Assembly (NCBI GenBank): GCA_947305245.1
Contig: CAMZDG010000002.1
Location: forward strand, 1 to 64,000
DNA length: 64,000 bases
Direction: 5' to 3'
DNA from: an uncultured Lachnospiraceae bacterium
Lineage (GTDB): Bacteria > Bacillota > Clostridia > Lachnospirales > Lachnospiraceae
The notes beneath the pieces were generated by a model. That model worked only from the letters and a program-made list of their open reading frames with translations. It had not been told where the DNA came from and searched no databases. Of this stretch, positions 55,282 through 64,000 are shown piece by piece (within the stretch, counting starts at the first letter, position 1; each line of letters starts with the position of its first letter). The position numbers and the translations under genes were made by a program.

Positions 55282-56415
55282 ATGAATCAACGACTTTTGC
55301 ACACGCCGGAGGGCGTACGTGACATTTACGGAAAAGAATATGCGAAAAAGCTTGCCGTGGAGAATCAATTGCATGAGCTGATCGCCGGATATGGATATGA
55401 AGACATTCAGACGCCGACCTTCGAGTATTTTGACATTTTCTCCAAAGAGATCGGTACCATTCCCAGCAAGGAGCTGTATAAGTTTTTTGACAAGGAAGGA
55501 AACACCTTGGTGCTCCGTCCGGACTTTACGCCCTCCATGGCAAGATGTGCAGCCAAATATTTTATGGAGGAAAAGCATCCCATCCGCTTTACCTATAAGG
55601 GTAACACCTACACAAACACCTCTAACCTGCAGGGAAAGCTCAAGGAAGTGACCCAGATGGGTGTGGAGCTGATCAATGACCCTTCCGTGGAGGCGGACGC
55701 AGAGATGATCGCCCTGGTGGTGGAATCCTTAAAGTCCGTTGGTCTGAGGGAATTCCAGGTCAGCATCGGTCAGGTCGAGTACTTTAAGGGCCTTTGTCAG
55801 GAAGCCGGACTGGACGAGGAGACGGAGATGGATCTTCGTGCCTGCATCTCCGGAAAGAACTTTTTCGCCGCGCAGGAGCTCCTTCGAGATCGCAAGGTAT
55901 CCGATCCTTACCGTGAGGTGCTTCTCAAGGTGGCCGATCTGTTCAACAGTATGACCTCCTTAAATGATGCCAAGAAATTAGTCCATAATGAGCGTTCCCT
56001 GGCCGCCATTGAACGTCTGGAGAAGCTGGACGCCGTGCTGAAGCTCTATGGCGTTGACGCTTACGTTTCATACGACCTCGGAATGCTGAGCAAATATAAT
56101 TATTACACCGGCGTGATCTTTAAGGCATATACCTTTGGCGTCGGCAATGCCATCATCACCGGCGGCCGTTATAATACCTTGCTTTCCAGGTTTGGGAAGG
56201 ATGCGCCTGCCATTGGATTTGCCATCGTGATCGATGACTTGATGGAAGCCATGTCGAGGCAAAAAAGCGAGCCGGAGACGCCGCAGATTGAGGCGCTGAC
56301 CTATGATCCCGAAATTCCGGGAGATTTCGAGAAGGCTTTGCTCTTGGCGAGATCGCTCCGTGAGCAGGGAAAACGCATCTCCCTTCTGGCAAAGGGGAAG
56401 GACGGAAAGGAATAA
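55282..56415 (+). CDS. hisZ: ATP phosphoribosyltransferase regulatory subunit HisZ
   Basis: 378 residues from ATG 55282 (GAAGGAGA ahead). A histidyl-tRNA synthetase-like protein needed by short HisG. TPEGVRDIYGKEYA start, motif 2-like FRYTFKGNTY (read as IRFTYKGNTY) and motif 3-like GRYNTLL. It lacks the anticodon-binding domain of true HisRS. First gene of the his operon. Confidence 0.94.
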   Translation: MNQRLLHTPEGVRDIYGKEYAKKLAVENQLHELIAGYGYEDIQTPTFEYFDIFSKEIGTIPSKELYKFFDKEGNTLVLRPDFTPSMARCAAKYFMEEKHPIRFTYKGNTYTNTSNLQGKLKEVTQMGVELINDPSVEADAEMIALVVESLKSVGLREFQVSIGQVEYFKGLCQEAGLDEETEMDLRACISGKNFFAAQELLRDRKVSDPYREVLLKVADLFNSMTSLNDAKKLVHNERSLAAIERLEKLDAVLKLYGVDAYVSYDLGMLSKYNYYTGVIFKAYTFGVGNAIITGGRYNTLLSRFGKDAPAIGFAIVIDDLMEAMSRQKSEPETPQIEALTYDPEIPGDFEKALLLARSLREQGKRISLLAKGKDGKE

Positions 56416-56419
56416 AGGA

Positions 56420-57088
56420 ATGGACTCAAAATTCAACGATGAACGCTATTTAACCTTCGCCCTTGGAAAAGGGAGACTTGCCAATAAAACCCTGGACATT
56501 CTCGAGCAGATCGGCATCACCTGTGAGGAGATGCGAGATAAGAGTTCCAGAAAGCTGATCTTCGTCAATGAAGAGCTGAAAATGAAATTCTTTCTGGCGA
56601 AGGGGCCTGACGTGCCGACCTACGTGGAGCTTGGAAGCGCCGACGTCGGCGTCGTGGGATATGACACCGTGCTCGAGGAGAATCGCAACGTCTATGAGGT
56701 ACTTGACCTCGGCTTTGGAAAGTGCAGGATGTGCGTTTGCGGTCCGGCCAGCGCCAAGGAGCTTTTGCTCCATCACGAGCGCATCCGCGTAGCAAGTAAA
56801 TATCCCAACATCGCAAAGGATTATTTTTATAACAAAAAGCATCAGACCGTGGACATCATCAAGCTGAACGGCTCCGTCGAGCTGGGGCCCTTGGTACAGC
56901 TGTCCGACGTGATCGTAGACATCGTGGAGACCGGTTCCACGCTGAAGGAAAATGGACTGGAAGTGCTCGAGGAGGTTTGTCCCTTAAGCGCGAGAATGAT
57001 CGTAAATCCCGTGAGCATGCAGATGGAGAAGGCAAGGATCCGTGACCTTGTGCTCCGCATCCGGGAATATCTGGAAAAGGAGAAATAG
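56420..57088 (+). CDS. hisG: ATP phosphoribosyltransferase catalytic subunit, short form
   Basis: 222 residues; ATG 56420 taken because family homology begins FALGKGRLANK. First committed step of histidine synthesis. Short HisG lacks the C-terminal regulatory domain and needs HisZ, encoded immediately upstream. DVGVVGYDTVLEE and DIVETGSTLKENGLEVLE (substrate site) are visible. hisD follows in two bases. Confidence 0.94.
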   Translation: MDSKFNDERYLTFALGKGRLANKTLDILEQIGITCEEMRDKSSRKLIFVNEELKMKFFLAKGPDVPTYVELGSADVGVVGYDTVLEENRNVYEVLDLGFGKCRMCVCGPASAKELLLHHERIRVASKYPNIAKDYFYNKKHQTVDIIKLNGSVELGPLVQLSDVIVDIVETGSTLKENGLEVLEEVCPLSARMIVNPVSMQMEKARIRDLVLRIREYLEKEK

Positions 57089-57090
57089 AC

Positions 57091-58389
57091 ATGAGAATTA
57101 TCAAATTAACGCAGGAGAGCAAGAAATCCCTCCTGAACGACCTGTTAAAGAGAAGCCCCAACAATTATGGCAAGTACGAGGATACCGTAAACGAGATCCT
57201 TGCAAACGTAAAGGCAAGGGGCGATGAGGCAGTCTTTGAATACACGAAGAAATTTGACCGTTTTGACTTAAATTCCGAGAATATTTTAGTGACGAGAGAA
57301 GAGATCGAAGCGGCATATCAAAAGCTTGATCCGAAGCTGATCGAGGTGATCCGCAAGTCCGCAGAGAACATTCGCGTTTTCCACTCCAAGCAGCTTCGCA
57401 ACAGTTGGTTTGACGCAAAGCCCGACGGCACCATTCTTGGAATGAAGATCACTGCCCTCGAAAAGGTGGGCGTCTATGTTCCCGGCGGAAAGGCAGCTTA
57501 TCCCAGCAGCGTTTTGATGAACGTGGTTCCTGCGAAGGTTGCAGGCGTTGACCAGGTACTCATGACCACGCCTCCTGCGGCAGACGGCTCCGTGAATCCC
57601 GGAACGCTTGTGGCGGCTGACATTGCAGGCGTTGACAAGATCTATAAGGTAGGCGGCGCCCAGGCCATCGCAGCCATGGCTTACGGCACGGATTCCATTC
57701 CGAAGGTGGATAAGATCACCGGCCCCGGAAACATCTTTGTGGCACTTGCAAAGAAGGCTGTCTATGGTTACGTCAGCATTGATTCCATCGCCGGTCCCAG
57801 CGAGATCTTAGTGCTCGCGGACGAGTTCGCAACGCCCAGATACGTGGCCGCAGACCTTCTTTCTCAGGCAGAGCACGATGAGCTTGCCAGCGCCATCCTG
57901 ATCACGACCTCCGAAGAACTTGCAAAGAAGGTTTCCGAGGAAGTGGACGGATTTGTTGCAGTATTAGAGAGAAAAGAGATCATTCAGAAGTCCCTGGATA
58001 ATTATGGATATATTTTAGTGGCGGAGACGATGCAGGATGCGATTGACGCCGTGAACGAGATCGCTTCCGAACACTTGGAGATCCTGACGAAGAATCCATT
58101 CGACGTCATGACTAAGATCCGCAATGCAGGCGCAATCTTCCTTGGCGAGTATGCTTCGGAGCCTCTTGGGGATTACTTCGCAGGGCCGAATCACATTCTT
58201 CCCACCAACGGGACCGCAAAGTTTTTCTCCCCCGTGAACGTGGATGACTTCATCAAGAAGAGCAGCATTATCTCTTACTCCAGGGATGCGCTGAAGAAAG
58301 TAAGCGATGACATTCAGCTGTTCGCAAGAAGCGAAGGCCTTACGGCGCACGCTAATAGCATTAAAGTCAGATTTGAAGACGAGAAATAG
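57091..58389 (+). CDS. hisD: Histidinol dehydrogenase
   Basis: 432 residues. Last two steps of histidine synthesis. GVYVPGGKAAYPSSVLMNVVPAKVAG, DSIAGPSEILVLADE, SEHLEILTKNP and the zinc/substrate segment GDYFAGPNHILPTNG are clear. Confidence 0.96.
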   Translation: MRIIKLTQESKKSLLNDLLKRSPNNYGKYEDTVNEILANVKARGDEAVFEYTKKFDRFDLNSENILVTREEIEAAYQKLDPKLIEVIRKSAENIRVFHSKQLRNSWFDAKPDGTILGMKITALEKVGVYVPGGKAAYPSSVLMNVVPAKVAGVDQVLMTTPPAADGSVNPGTLVAADIAGVDKIYKVGGAQAIAAMAYGTDSIPKVDKITGPGNIFVALAKKAVYGYVSIDSIAGPSEILVLADEFATPRYVAADLLSQAEHDELASAILITTSEELAKKVSEEVDGFVAVLERKEIIQKSLDNYGYILVAETMQDAIDAVNEIASEHLEILTKNPFDVMTKIRNAGAIFLGEYASEPLGDYFAGPNHILPTNGTAKFFSPVNVDDFIKKSSIISYSRDALKKVSDDIQLFARSEGLTAHANSIKVRFEDEK

Positions 58390-58407
58390 CATATGAAGGA
58401 GGCTGTC

Positions 58408-58998
58408 ATGGAGAAAAGAGTAGCTAGCGTTTCCCGAAAGACAAAAGAGACAGATATCGCAATGACGATCGATCTGGACGGAGCAGGAAAGAGCAGCATA
58501 AGCACCGGGATCGGATTCTTTGATCACATGTTGGAGGGCTTTTCCAAACACGGATTTTTCGATCTGGATCTCACCGTGAAGGGGGATCTATACGTGGACG
58601 GACATCACACCGTTGAGGATACCGGGATCGTTCTTGGCAAGGCCATTGCGCAGGCAGTGGGAGCAAAGAACGGGATCCGTCGCTATGGATATTTCATCCT
58701 TCCCATGGACGATGCGCTTTGCCTGTGCGCGGTTGATCTTTGCGGCAGACCTTATTTAAATTTTGAATGTGAGTTCCCGACGGAGCGCGTCGGCGAGCTT
58801 GACACGGAGCTGGTTCGCGAGTTCTTCTATGCCGTGAGCTATGGCGCCGGAATGAATCTGCACGTTAAGATGCTGTCCGGCGTGAATTCACATCATATGA
58901 TCGAGGCTGCCTTTAAGGCCTTTGCCAAGGCACTTGACATGGCCACCTCTTATGATGATCGGATCACCGGCGTACTCAGCACAAAGGGCGCACTATAA
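58408..58998 (+). CDS. hisB: Imidazoleglycerol-phosphate dehydratase
   Basis: 196 residues. ATG 58408 chosen for GAAGGAGG ahead (a 58393 ATG would put this site inside the gene). Dehydrates IGP. GIGFFDHMLEGFSKHG, DGHHTVEDTGIVLG and SGVNSHHMIEAAFKAFAKAL hold the metal-binding histidines. No fused phosphatase; histidinol phosphatase must be elsewhere. Confidence 0.95.
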   Translation: MEKRVASVSRKTKETDIAMTIDLDGAGKSSISTGIGFFDHMLEGFSKHGFFDLDLTVKGDLYVDGHHTVEDTGIVLGKAIAQAVGAKNGIRRYGYFILPMDDALCLCAVDLCGRPYLNFECEFPTERVGELDTELVREFFYAVSYGAGMNLHVKMLSGVNSHHMIEAAFKAFAKALDMATSYDDRITGVLSTKGAL

Positions 58999-59019
58999 TT
59001 GCAAATGACTGGAGCAAAC

Positions 59020-60303
59020 ATGAAAAAGAAATTTGTCGGCTGTATTTACTTATGGCAGGAGCATGCCGTAAAAAACTTAAATGACCTGACCATTCGCGAG
59101 ACGGATCCGCTTCGCCTTGCAAAAAGCTATGATGAGATGGGGATCGACGAGCTGATCATCTTTGATCTCTCCAAGGGGGATCAGGAGCATGAGGCAGCGC
59201 TCGACCTCATCAAGGAGATCTGCGCCGAGATGGAATGTGACGTGATCGGTGCAGGTAACGTTAAGCGCATGGAGGACGTAAAAAAGCTTCTGTATGCCGG
59301 TTGCAAAAAGGTCATTCTGAACTATGAACTCGAAAGCAACGTGGCGTTGTCCCAGGAGGTTTCCCAGAAGTTTGGAAAGGATAAGATCCTTGCCTGCTTT
59401 GGTAAAGTGGAGACCATTTTCGACAATCTGAGCACCGCAAAGGAATGGCTCTCAGGGCTTGTCCTTCTGAATCCACACATCATTCGCGAGGTGGGAGAGA
59501 TCACGGACCTTCCCTGCATTGTGTTCATCAATCAGATCGCGCTGAATAAGCTGATCGAGATCTTTGGGCAGGATAACGTCTGTGGCATTACCGGAAATAC
59601 CATCAATGACAACGTGAAGGAGATCCCCGTGCTCAAGGAGCTCTGCGAGCAAAACGGCATTTCCACCGAGAAGCTGACCCCTGCCTTCACCTGGGATCAG
59701 TTAAAGAAAGGCGCGGACGGACTCGTTCCCGTGGTCATTCAGGATTATCGGACCTTAGAGGTCCTTATGGTGGCTTACATGAATGAAGAAGCTTATCTAC
59801 AGACTCTGAAGACCGGAAAGATGCATTATTACAGCCGTTCCAGGCAGGCCCAATGGCTCAAGGGCGAGACGAGCGGACATTTTCAATATGTCAGAAGCCT
59901 TACCGCAGACTGCGACCTCGACACCATCCTTGCGAAGGTAAATCAGGTGGGCGTTGCCTGTCATACGGGGGCAAGGAGCTGTTTCTTCAACGAGATCGCA
60001 AAGAAAGAGTATGAAGAAGTAGCCAACCCGCTGCAAGTCTTCGAGGAAGTCTTCGACGTGATCAAGGATCGCAAGGTACATCCGAAGGAAGGCTCTTACA
60101 CCAATTATCTCTTTGACAAGGGAATTGACAAGATCTTAAAAAAGCTCGGCGAGGAAGCCACCGAGATCGTGATCGCCGCCAAGAATCCCAACCCCAATGA
60201 GATCAAGTATGAGATCAGTGATTTCCTGTATCACGTGATGGTTCTGATGGCCGAGAAGGGCATTACCTGGGAGGACATCACCACGGAACTTGCCAATCGC
60301 TAA
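59020..60303 (+). CDS. hisI: HisIE with an N-terminal degenerate HisA/HisF-like barrel
   Basis: 427 residues; start at ATG 59020 (TGGAG ahead). Residues 1-210 resemble HisA/HisF (KRMEDVKKLLYAGCKKVI), but both catalytic Asp positions are replaced: Tyr10/Leu11 near the start (GCIYLWQ) and Phe127 (ACFGKVE), so no isomerase or cyclase activity is expected. Residues 220-325 are HisI (phosphoribosyl-AMP cyclohydrolase; Cys298, Cys314, Cys321 for zinc). Residues 337-427 are HisE (phosphoribosyl-ATP pyrophosphatase; LGEEATEIVIAAKN). hisH, hisA and hisF are not in this operon. Confidence 0.9.
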   Translation: MKKKFVGCIYLWQEHAVKNLNDLTIRETDPLRLAKSYDEMGIDELIIFDLSKGDQEHEAALDLIKEICAEMECDVIGAGNVKRMEDVKKLLYAGCKKVILNYELESNVALSQEVSQKFGKDKILACFGKVETIFDNLSTAKEWLSGLVLLNPHIIREVGEITDLPCIVFINQIALNKLIEIFGQDNVCGITGNTINDNVKEIPVLKELCEQNGISTEKLTPAFTWDQLKKGADGLVPVVIQDYRTLEVLMVAYMNEEAYLQTLKTGKMHYYSRSRQAQWLKGETSGHFQYVRSLTADCDLDTILAKVNQVGVACHTGARSCFFNEIAKKEYEEVANPLQVFEEVFDVIKDRKVHPKEGSYTNYLFDKGIDKILKKLGEEATEIVIAAKNPNPNEIKYEISDFLYHVMVLMAEKGITWEDITTELANR

Positions 60304-60505
60304 GCTGCGTTTTTAGGATCGCCAGATCCTGCGACACAATCTGTACGTAATCGGCAGAGATGCTTTGAAACAGCGTCTCTGCCATCTTTTTTTCTTTTTT
60401 GTCATCTCCCTGTCTGTCAAAGAATACCAAGGCGCCGACCAAAAAGATCACGAGGAAGATCCGGCCCTTCTGAAGGGGCGAAAGAATAGATTTCTTTTCC
60501 TCCAT
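60278..60505 (-). CDS. Possible small membrane protein, reverse strand
   Basis: 75 residues, reverse strand, starting MEEKKS with one membrane segment (about 16-30, RIFLVIFLVGALVFF). The AAGGAAGG site lies ahead of the ATG. The last 26 bases overlap the end of hisIE. No family recognised; an unusually plausible site and a clean segment argue for a real gene, length argues against. Confidence 0.45.
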   Translation of the reverse strand: MEEKKSILSPLQKGRIFLVIFLVGALVFFDRQGDDKKEKKMAETLFQSISADYVQIVSQDLAILKTQLSDWQVPW

Positions 60506-60573
60506 CCGGCATTTCCTTCCTTTTTCTGTTCAATTCTTTGCATCCTATGCATACGGTACCCTTCACAGAACTA

Positions 60574-60602
60574 TTGTATTGGAAACGATTTTATGGTAAA
60601 AT
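60574..60602 (+). promoter_or_regulatory. Promoter of the MoxR-DUF58 operon
   Basis: TTGTAT at 60574-60579, a 17-base spacer, TAAAAT at 60597-60602; ATG follows at 60646. Confidence 0.7.
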
Positions 60603-60645
60603 ATTATCTATCTATGAGCATATACTCTCAGAAAGGAAAATTGTC

Positions 60646-61590
60646 ATGGCGAATCAGGGAAATCAATTCTATCACAAATTACTGGAGAACTTAAATTTAG
60701 TCATTGTCGGTAAGGATCAGGTGTTGACTTTACTGTTTACGGCCCTTGTCGCAGGCGGTCACGTTCTGCTCGAGGACGTGCCTGGAACGGGAAAGACGAA
60801 GCTTGCCAAAGCGCTGGCAAAGTCCTTCGACCTGGAGTTTTCCCGCATTCAGTTTACGCCAGACCTTTTGCCTACGGACGTAACCGGTTTGAACGTATAT
60901 GATCCGAAGTCCGGAGAGTTTATGCTCCGAACCGGCCCCGTATTCACGAATATTCTCCTTGCGGATGAGATCAACCGCGCCACACCGAGAACGCAGGCAG
61001 GTCTCCTGGAGGTGATGGAAGAAAGGCAGGTCACGATTGACGGTAAGACCTATCTGCCCGGCAATCCCTTTTTCGTCATTGCAACGCAAAACCCCGTGGA
61101 AACGGCTGGAACCTTCCCGCTTCCCGAGGCACAGCTGGACCGTTTTATGATGAAGCTTTCTGTCGGATTCCCGAATCATGAGGAGGAGATGAAGATCCTC
61201 GTGAAATATATGGACACGGATCCCTTAGAGAGTCTCACCAGCGTCGTAACGGCCGAGGAGCTTGACTCAGTGCGTAAGGAGGCTGCAGCCGTTCACGTAT
61301 CTAATGCGATCCTCGATTATATCGTAAGACTGACCACGGCAACCAGACAAAGCAATGACGTGCTCATGGGCGTCAGCCCCCGCGGCACGCTCGCGCTGAT
61401 GCACGCGGCAAAGGCGCATGCCTGTCTTATGGGAAGGGATTATTGCATCCCCGATGACGTAAAGACCGTTGCCTCCGCCGTTTTGACGCACAGGATCATC
61501 CTTGGCTACGGAAAGAATACGGACTGTGTCAGATTCATTCAAGACATCGTGAAAGAAACAATTGTACCCACAGAGGACTTTGAGAAATGA
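60646..61590 (+). CDS. MoxR family AAA+ ATPase
   Basis: 314 residues from ATG 60646 with AGAAAGG ahead. Chaperone-like ATPase, usually acting with DUF58 and other partners. Walker A PGTGKTKLAK, Walker B ILLADEINRATPRTQAGLLEVMEE, sensor FVIATQNPVETAGTFPLPEAQLDRF. Overlaps the DUF58 gene by four bases. Confidence 0.95.
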   Translation: MANQGNQFYHKLLENLNLVIVGKDQVLTLLFTALVAGGHVLLEDVPGTGKTKLAKALAKSFDLEFSRIQFTPDLLPTDVTGLNVYDPKSGEFMLRTGPVFTNILLADEINRATPRTQAGLLEVMEERQVTIDGKTYLPGNPFFVIATQNPVETAGTFPLPEAQLDRFMMKLSVGFPNHEEEMKILVKYMDTDPLESLTSVVTAEELDSVRKEAAAVHVSNAILDYIVRLTTATRQSNDVLMGVSPRGTLALMHAAKAHACLMGRDYCIPDDVKTVASAVLTHRIILGYGKNTDCVRFIQDIVKETIVPTEDFEK

Positions 61591-62708
61591 TACAAACCAT
61601 TTTGATCGCCGCGATCATTTTGGGTGCATTCTTTCTGCAGCGGAAGTATTATGTCGAACATTGGCAGGATGACCTGGAAGTTCGCGTGAAGTTCATGAAT
61701 GCTGAGATTCCTGAGCTCGGAGAGGGAAAGCTTCAGATCGTGGTGGAAAACCGAAAGAAGCTTCCTTTGTCGTCACTCATGGTGAAATTTCAGACGGACA
61801 AACATCTGGAATTCGACAAAAACAGGGGTTCCGTTACGACGGACCAGTTCTATCACAATGACGTCTTTCAGGTCAGCGGGGGAGAGCGGGTCACCAGAAC
61901 CCTTCATTTTTATGCAAAGAGAAGAGGGTATTATCGGATCAACAACATTGACCTGACCGGTTTCGACCTCTTTATGACCTATGAGCTGCATTCCTCCTTT
62001 CAGCCGTCCGAAAGCATCTATGTTCTGCCAAGGCCATTTGAGAGCAGGGATTTCCAGATGATGCTCCAGCAGCTAAACGGCGAGATGATCACGAAACGAA
62101 ATCTCTATGAAGACCCCTTCGAGATCCGAGGGATCCGAGAGTATCAGCCCTTTGACAGCATGAAGAGCATTAACTGGAAGGCGACGGCGAAGACAGGATC
62201 CTTTATGGTCAATCAAAGGAATTACACCACACCGAAAACCGTGAGGATCTTTCTGAACTTAGAGGACAAAGGCTTATTTAAGAACATGGATGCGCTGGAA
62301 AGTACCATCCGGCTTGCCGCGGGTTTGGTGAAGTATCTGCTCGAGCAAAACATCAAGGTTGCTTTTTATTGTAACGGTAAGGACATGCTAAGCGGAGAGC
62401 CGATGCTGGTAAGCACCGGCCGGGGACCGAATCACCAGTCCAAGATCCTTCGAAGTCTTGCCAGGGTCGACGTGGATCAGGATGCCATCGACTTTGAAAA
62501 GCTCTTTCGCAGAAGGATCCTTGTGGAGCAGGATAATACCTATACCTGCTTCGTATCCGCAACCCTGGAGCAAAACTTTTGCAATACGCTCCGGGCGTTT
62601 TCCGACCAGGGCAGGGTTTTCTCCTGGTTCTCGCCGGTATCCAAGAATTTCAGTTTAAGCGATGTTCCGCTGCCGCTCAGGAGCAGCATTCGATTGATCA
62701 GAATCTAA
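61587..62708 (+). CDS. DUF58 domain protein
   Basis: 373 residues. One N-terminal membrane segment (about 3-19), a beta-rich middle and a C-terminal DUF58/vWA-like part (IRGIREYQPFDSMKSINWKATAKTG is the signature). Pairs with MoxR ATPase. Next gene follows after 15 bases. Confidence 0.92.
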   Translation: MIQTILIAAIILGAFFLQRKYYVEHWQDDLEVRVKFMNAEIPELGEGKLQIVVENRKKLPLSSLMVKFQTDKHLEFDKNRGSVTTDQFYHNDVFQVSGGERVTRTLHFYAKRRGYYRINNIDLTGFDLFMTYELHSSFQPSESIYVLPRPFESRDFQMMLQQLNGEMITKRNLYEDPFEIRGIREYQPFDSMKSINWKATAKTGSFMVNQRNYTTPKTVRIFLNLEDKGLFKNMDALESTIRLAAGLVKYLLEQNIKVAFYCNGKDMLSGEPMLVSTGRGPNHQSKILRSLARVDVDQDAIDFEKLFRRRILVEQDNTYTCFVSATLEQNFCNTLRAFSDQGRVFSWFSPVSKNFSLSDVPLPLRSSIRLIRI

Positions 62709-62723
62709 GAAAGGAGAAGGGGC

Positions 62724-63971
62724 ATGAAGCAGATTAAGATCCAGATGCTAAGAGAATTTCTTTCGACGCAGGCCAATCACTGGGCCTTTTTCCCCGTTGT
62801 GATTCTGTTCGCGGAAACCGAACGGCCTGACTTTCTTTGTCTGATCTGCTGGTTCTTTCTTGGTTTGATGCCCCTCGCCTTGTTTATTGCCCGCGAGATC
62901 GTCCAAAGCTTTATCTTGCAGGTTGCAAGCTTCTTTATCATCGGAGGCTTTCTCGCCCTGCTTCCGCTGGAGCCGGCTTTTTTGAAGGCGACCTATTTGT
63001 TCTTTGCCATGATCTATCTGATGATGTCCCTATTCAAGATGATCAAGAAGGACAATCGATATACCATGACGTTGCCGCTCTTTTTCCCGATGTGCGTCAA
63101 CATTATTTTGAGTATCATCGCCGTTTACGTAAACCACCTGCATTTTTCCTTTTACATGCATTTTGCCGCCATTATCTCCATCTGCATGGCGCTTCTTGCG
63201 AATTACGTGGAGCATTACCTTGTCTTTACGATCGGCAACGAGGAGACCTCATCCAACATGCCTAGCAAAAAGATCTTTCATTCCGGCATTGCAGGCACGA
63301 TCCAATTCGTGGGACTTTTGATCATTCCGCTGATGGTGATCGCATCCTTCTCCATCTCCGATGAATTCTTCCGTCTTTTGATGCACGGAGGTCAGCAAGG
63401 GATCAAAAAATTCATCCTGTTTTTACGTAAATTCTTTTCATCCTCTGACCGGCAGACTTTTATTCGGGATGGCGGGGAAAGTGAGCCCTTCCAGCGCGCC
63501 GTCATACCGGAGCAGCAGCCCTCCATGTTCTGGATGCTTCTCGAAAAGCTTGCCTTCGCCGGCGTCATGCTCCTGTTGCTTTACGGACTTTACCTGTTCT
63601 TGATGAAGCTCCTTGGCTTCTTGCATTCCTATCAGAAATCGAAGGTTTTGATCGAGGTGGCAGAGGAGACCGAGGACATTGACGTGCATGAAGATCTTTC
63701 GCCAAGCAGCGTGATCATAGAAGAGGAGGACGACAGCTTCCTATCACCGACGCAGAGGATCCGAAGACTCTATCGAAAAAAAGCCTTGTCCACAAATCAC
63801 GAGATCAGCGAGCTTTGGCGGATGACGGCGAGAGAGATCGCGACCGAGGAGGAAAGTCCCCAGATCGCATATGTATATGAAAAAGCAAGATATTCCCGCA
63901 GTGTATGTACTGCGGATGACTTAAAAGAAATGCAGGCTGCCTGCAGGAGGAAGCGAAAGAGTGAGGAATGA
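62724..63971 (+). CDS. Membrane protein of the MoxR-DUF58 operon
   Basis: 415 residues with about six membrane segments in the first 220 residues, one more near residue 275-295 and an acidic cytoplasmic tail (about 300-415, TQRIRRLYRKKALSTNHEISELWRM). The tail resembles the cytoplasmic end (DUF4129-like) of transglutaminase-type proteins usually found in such operons, but no transglutaminase domain is present. The role is unknown. AGGAGAAGG precedes the start. Confidence 0.75.
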   Translation: MKQIKIQMLREFLSTQANHWAFFPVVILFAETERPDFLCLICWFFLGLMPLALFIAREIVQSFILQVASFFIIGGFLALLPLEPAFLKATYLFFAMIYLMMSLFKMIKKDNRYTMTLPLFFPMCVNIILSIIAVYVNHLHFSFYMHFAAIISICMALLANYVEHYLVFTIGNEETSSNMPSKKIFHSGIAGTIQFVGLLIIPLMVIASFSISDEFFRLLMHGGQQGIKKFILFLRKFFSSSDRQTFIRDGGESEPFQRAVIPEQQPSMFWMLLEKLAFAGVMLLLLYGLYLFLMKLLGFLHSYQKSKVLIEVAEETEDIDVHEDLSPSSVIIEEEDDSFLSPTQRIRRLYRKKALSTNHEISELWRMTAREIATEEESPQIAYVYEKARYSRSVCTADDLKEMQAACRRKRKSEE

Positions 63972-64000
63972 CGGATTGGCCCTGTCTGACGACATATTGA
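63961..64000 (+). CDS. Partial gene at the window edge
   Basis: A GTG at 63961, ten bases after AGGAGG (63945-63950), opens a frame (starting MRNDGLALSDDIL) that runs off the end and overlaps the previous gene by 11 bases. The LALSDDIL start recalls a B12-binding radical SAM family (TIGR03960), but only 13 codons are visible, so the identity is a guess. Confidence 0.35.
   Translation, partial: MRNDGLALSDDIL

Noticed and set aside
60310..60330. Terminator after hisIE (AGGATC-GCCA-GATCCT)
   Set aside because: The T-run comes before the stem and nothing T-rich follows; on the other strand an A-run follows.

Overview
The window is a gene-dense stretch of a bacterial chromosome, about half G+C by eye, from a Clostridia member that looks like a Lachnospiraceae relative. 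The evidence is a gerW (ytfJ)/DUF2953 pair and a ylbJ-like gene (spore-former markers), a GGGtGRT-family gene pair, the short HisG plus HisZ arrangement, MetH without a reactivation domain, and strong AAGGAGG-type ribosome binding sites with some TTG and GTG starts. No prophage, integrase, transposase, rRNA or CRISPR array was seen. Only one tRNA gene (Thr, anticodon CGT) is present.

Layout. 1-830: a gene-free region built of three unrelated tandem-repeat arrays; the last one abuts the -35 box of the promoter of a DUF1015 gene. 831-5505: DUF1015, glycogen branching enzyme with an unusual C-terminal coiled coil, and an MscS channel. 5515-10084: a nonulosonic (pseudaminic-type) acid block, with a PseI-PseH-like fusion, PseG, a tRNA-Thr with its own promoter and terminator, a sialyltransferase-like glycosyltransferase and a PseF-like CMP-sugar synthetase. 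10185-16539: argH, asd, an EAL protein with a degenerate GGDEF domain, and topB. 16695-18429: an IscU-like protein and a GGGtGRT protein, both with codon use typical of very high expression and no established function. 18531-19028: a lipoprotein on the minus strand. 19250-28029: methionine and branched-chain amino acid synthesis (metH, ilvB, two different ilvN/ilvH-type small subunits, ilvC, leuC, leuD), with a REP-like palindrome between ilvC and leuC. 28111-36571: MATE transporter, ruvAB, zapA, two U32-family genes, a Nudix gene, a sporulation-linked operon ending in a candidate 46-residue membrane protein. 36645-36830: rpmB on the minus strand. 37051-48331: Asp23, fatty acid kinase FakA, recG, a DegV/FakB protein, topoisomerase IV subunits, rsmD, coaD and a coiled-coil protein. 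48401-55166: a surface amidase, ylbJ-like (minus strand), an RsuA-HAD fusion, an SDR enzyme, a small membrane protein, an RluA-type enzyme and recU. 55185-60303: a his operon (hisZ-G-D-B and an unusual degenerate HisA/HisF-like barrel fused to HisIE) behind a promoter covered by repeated TATGGTAG half-sites. 60646-64000: a MoxR ATPase/DUF58/membrane-protein operon running to the window edge, where a further gene seems to start.

Most of this is conserved core metabolism. The parts most worth attention are the GGGtGRT/IscU-like pair, the catalytically dead HisA/F-like domain fused to HisIE, the repeat-covered his promoter, the repeat arrays ahead of the DUF1015 gene, and the pseudaminic-type cluster split by a tRNA unit. 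All statements rest on reading the sequence and on recalled family knowledge; no database search or folding program was run.
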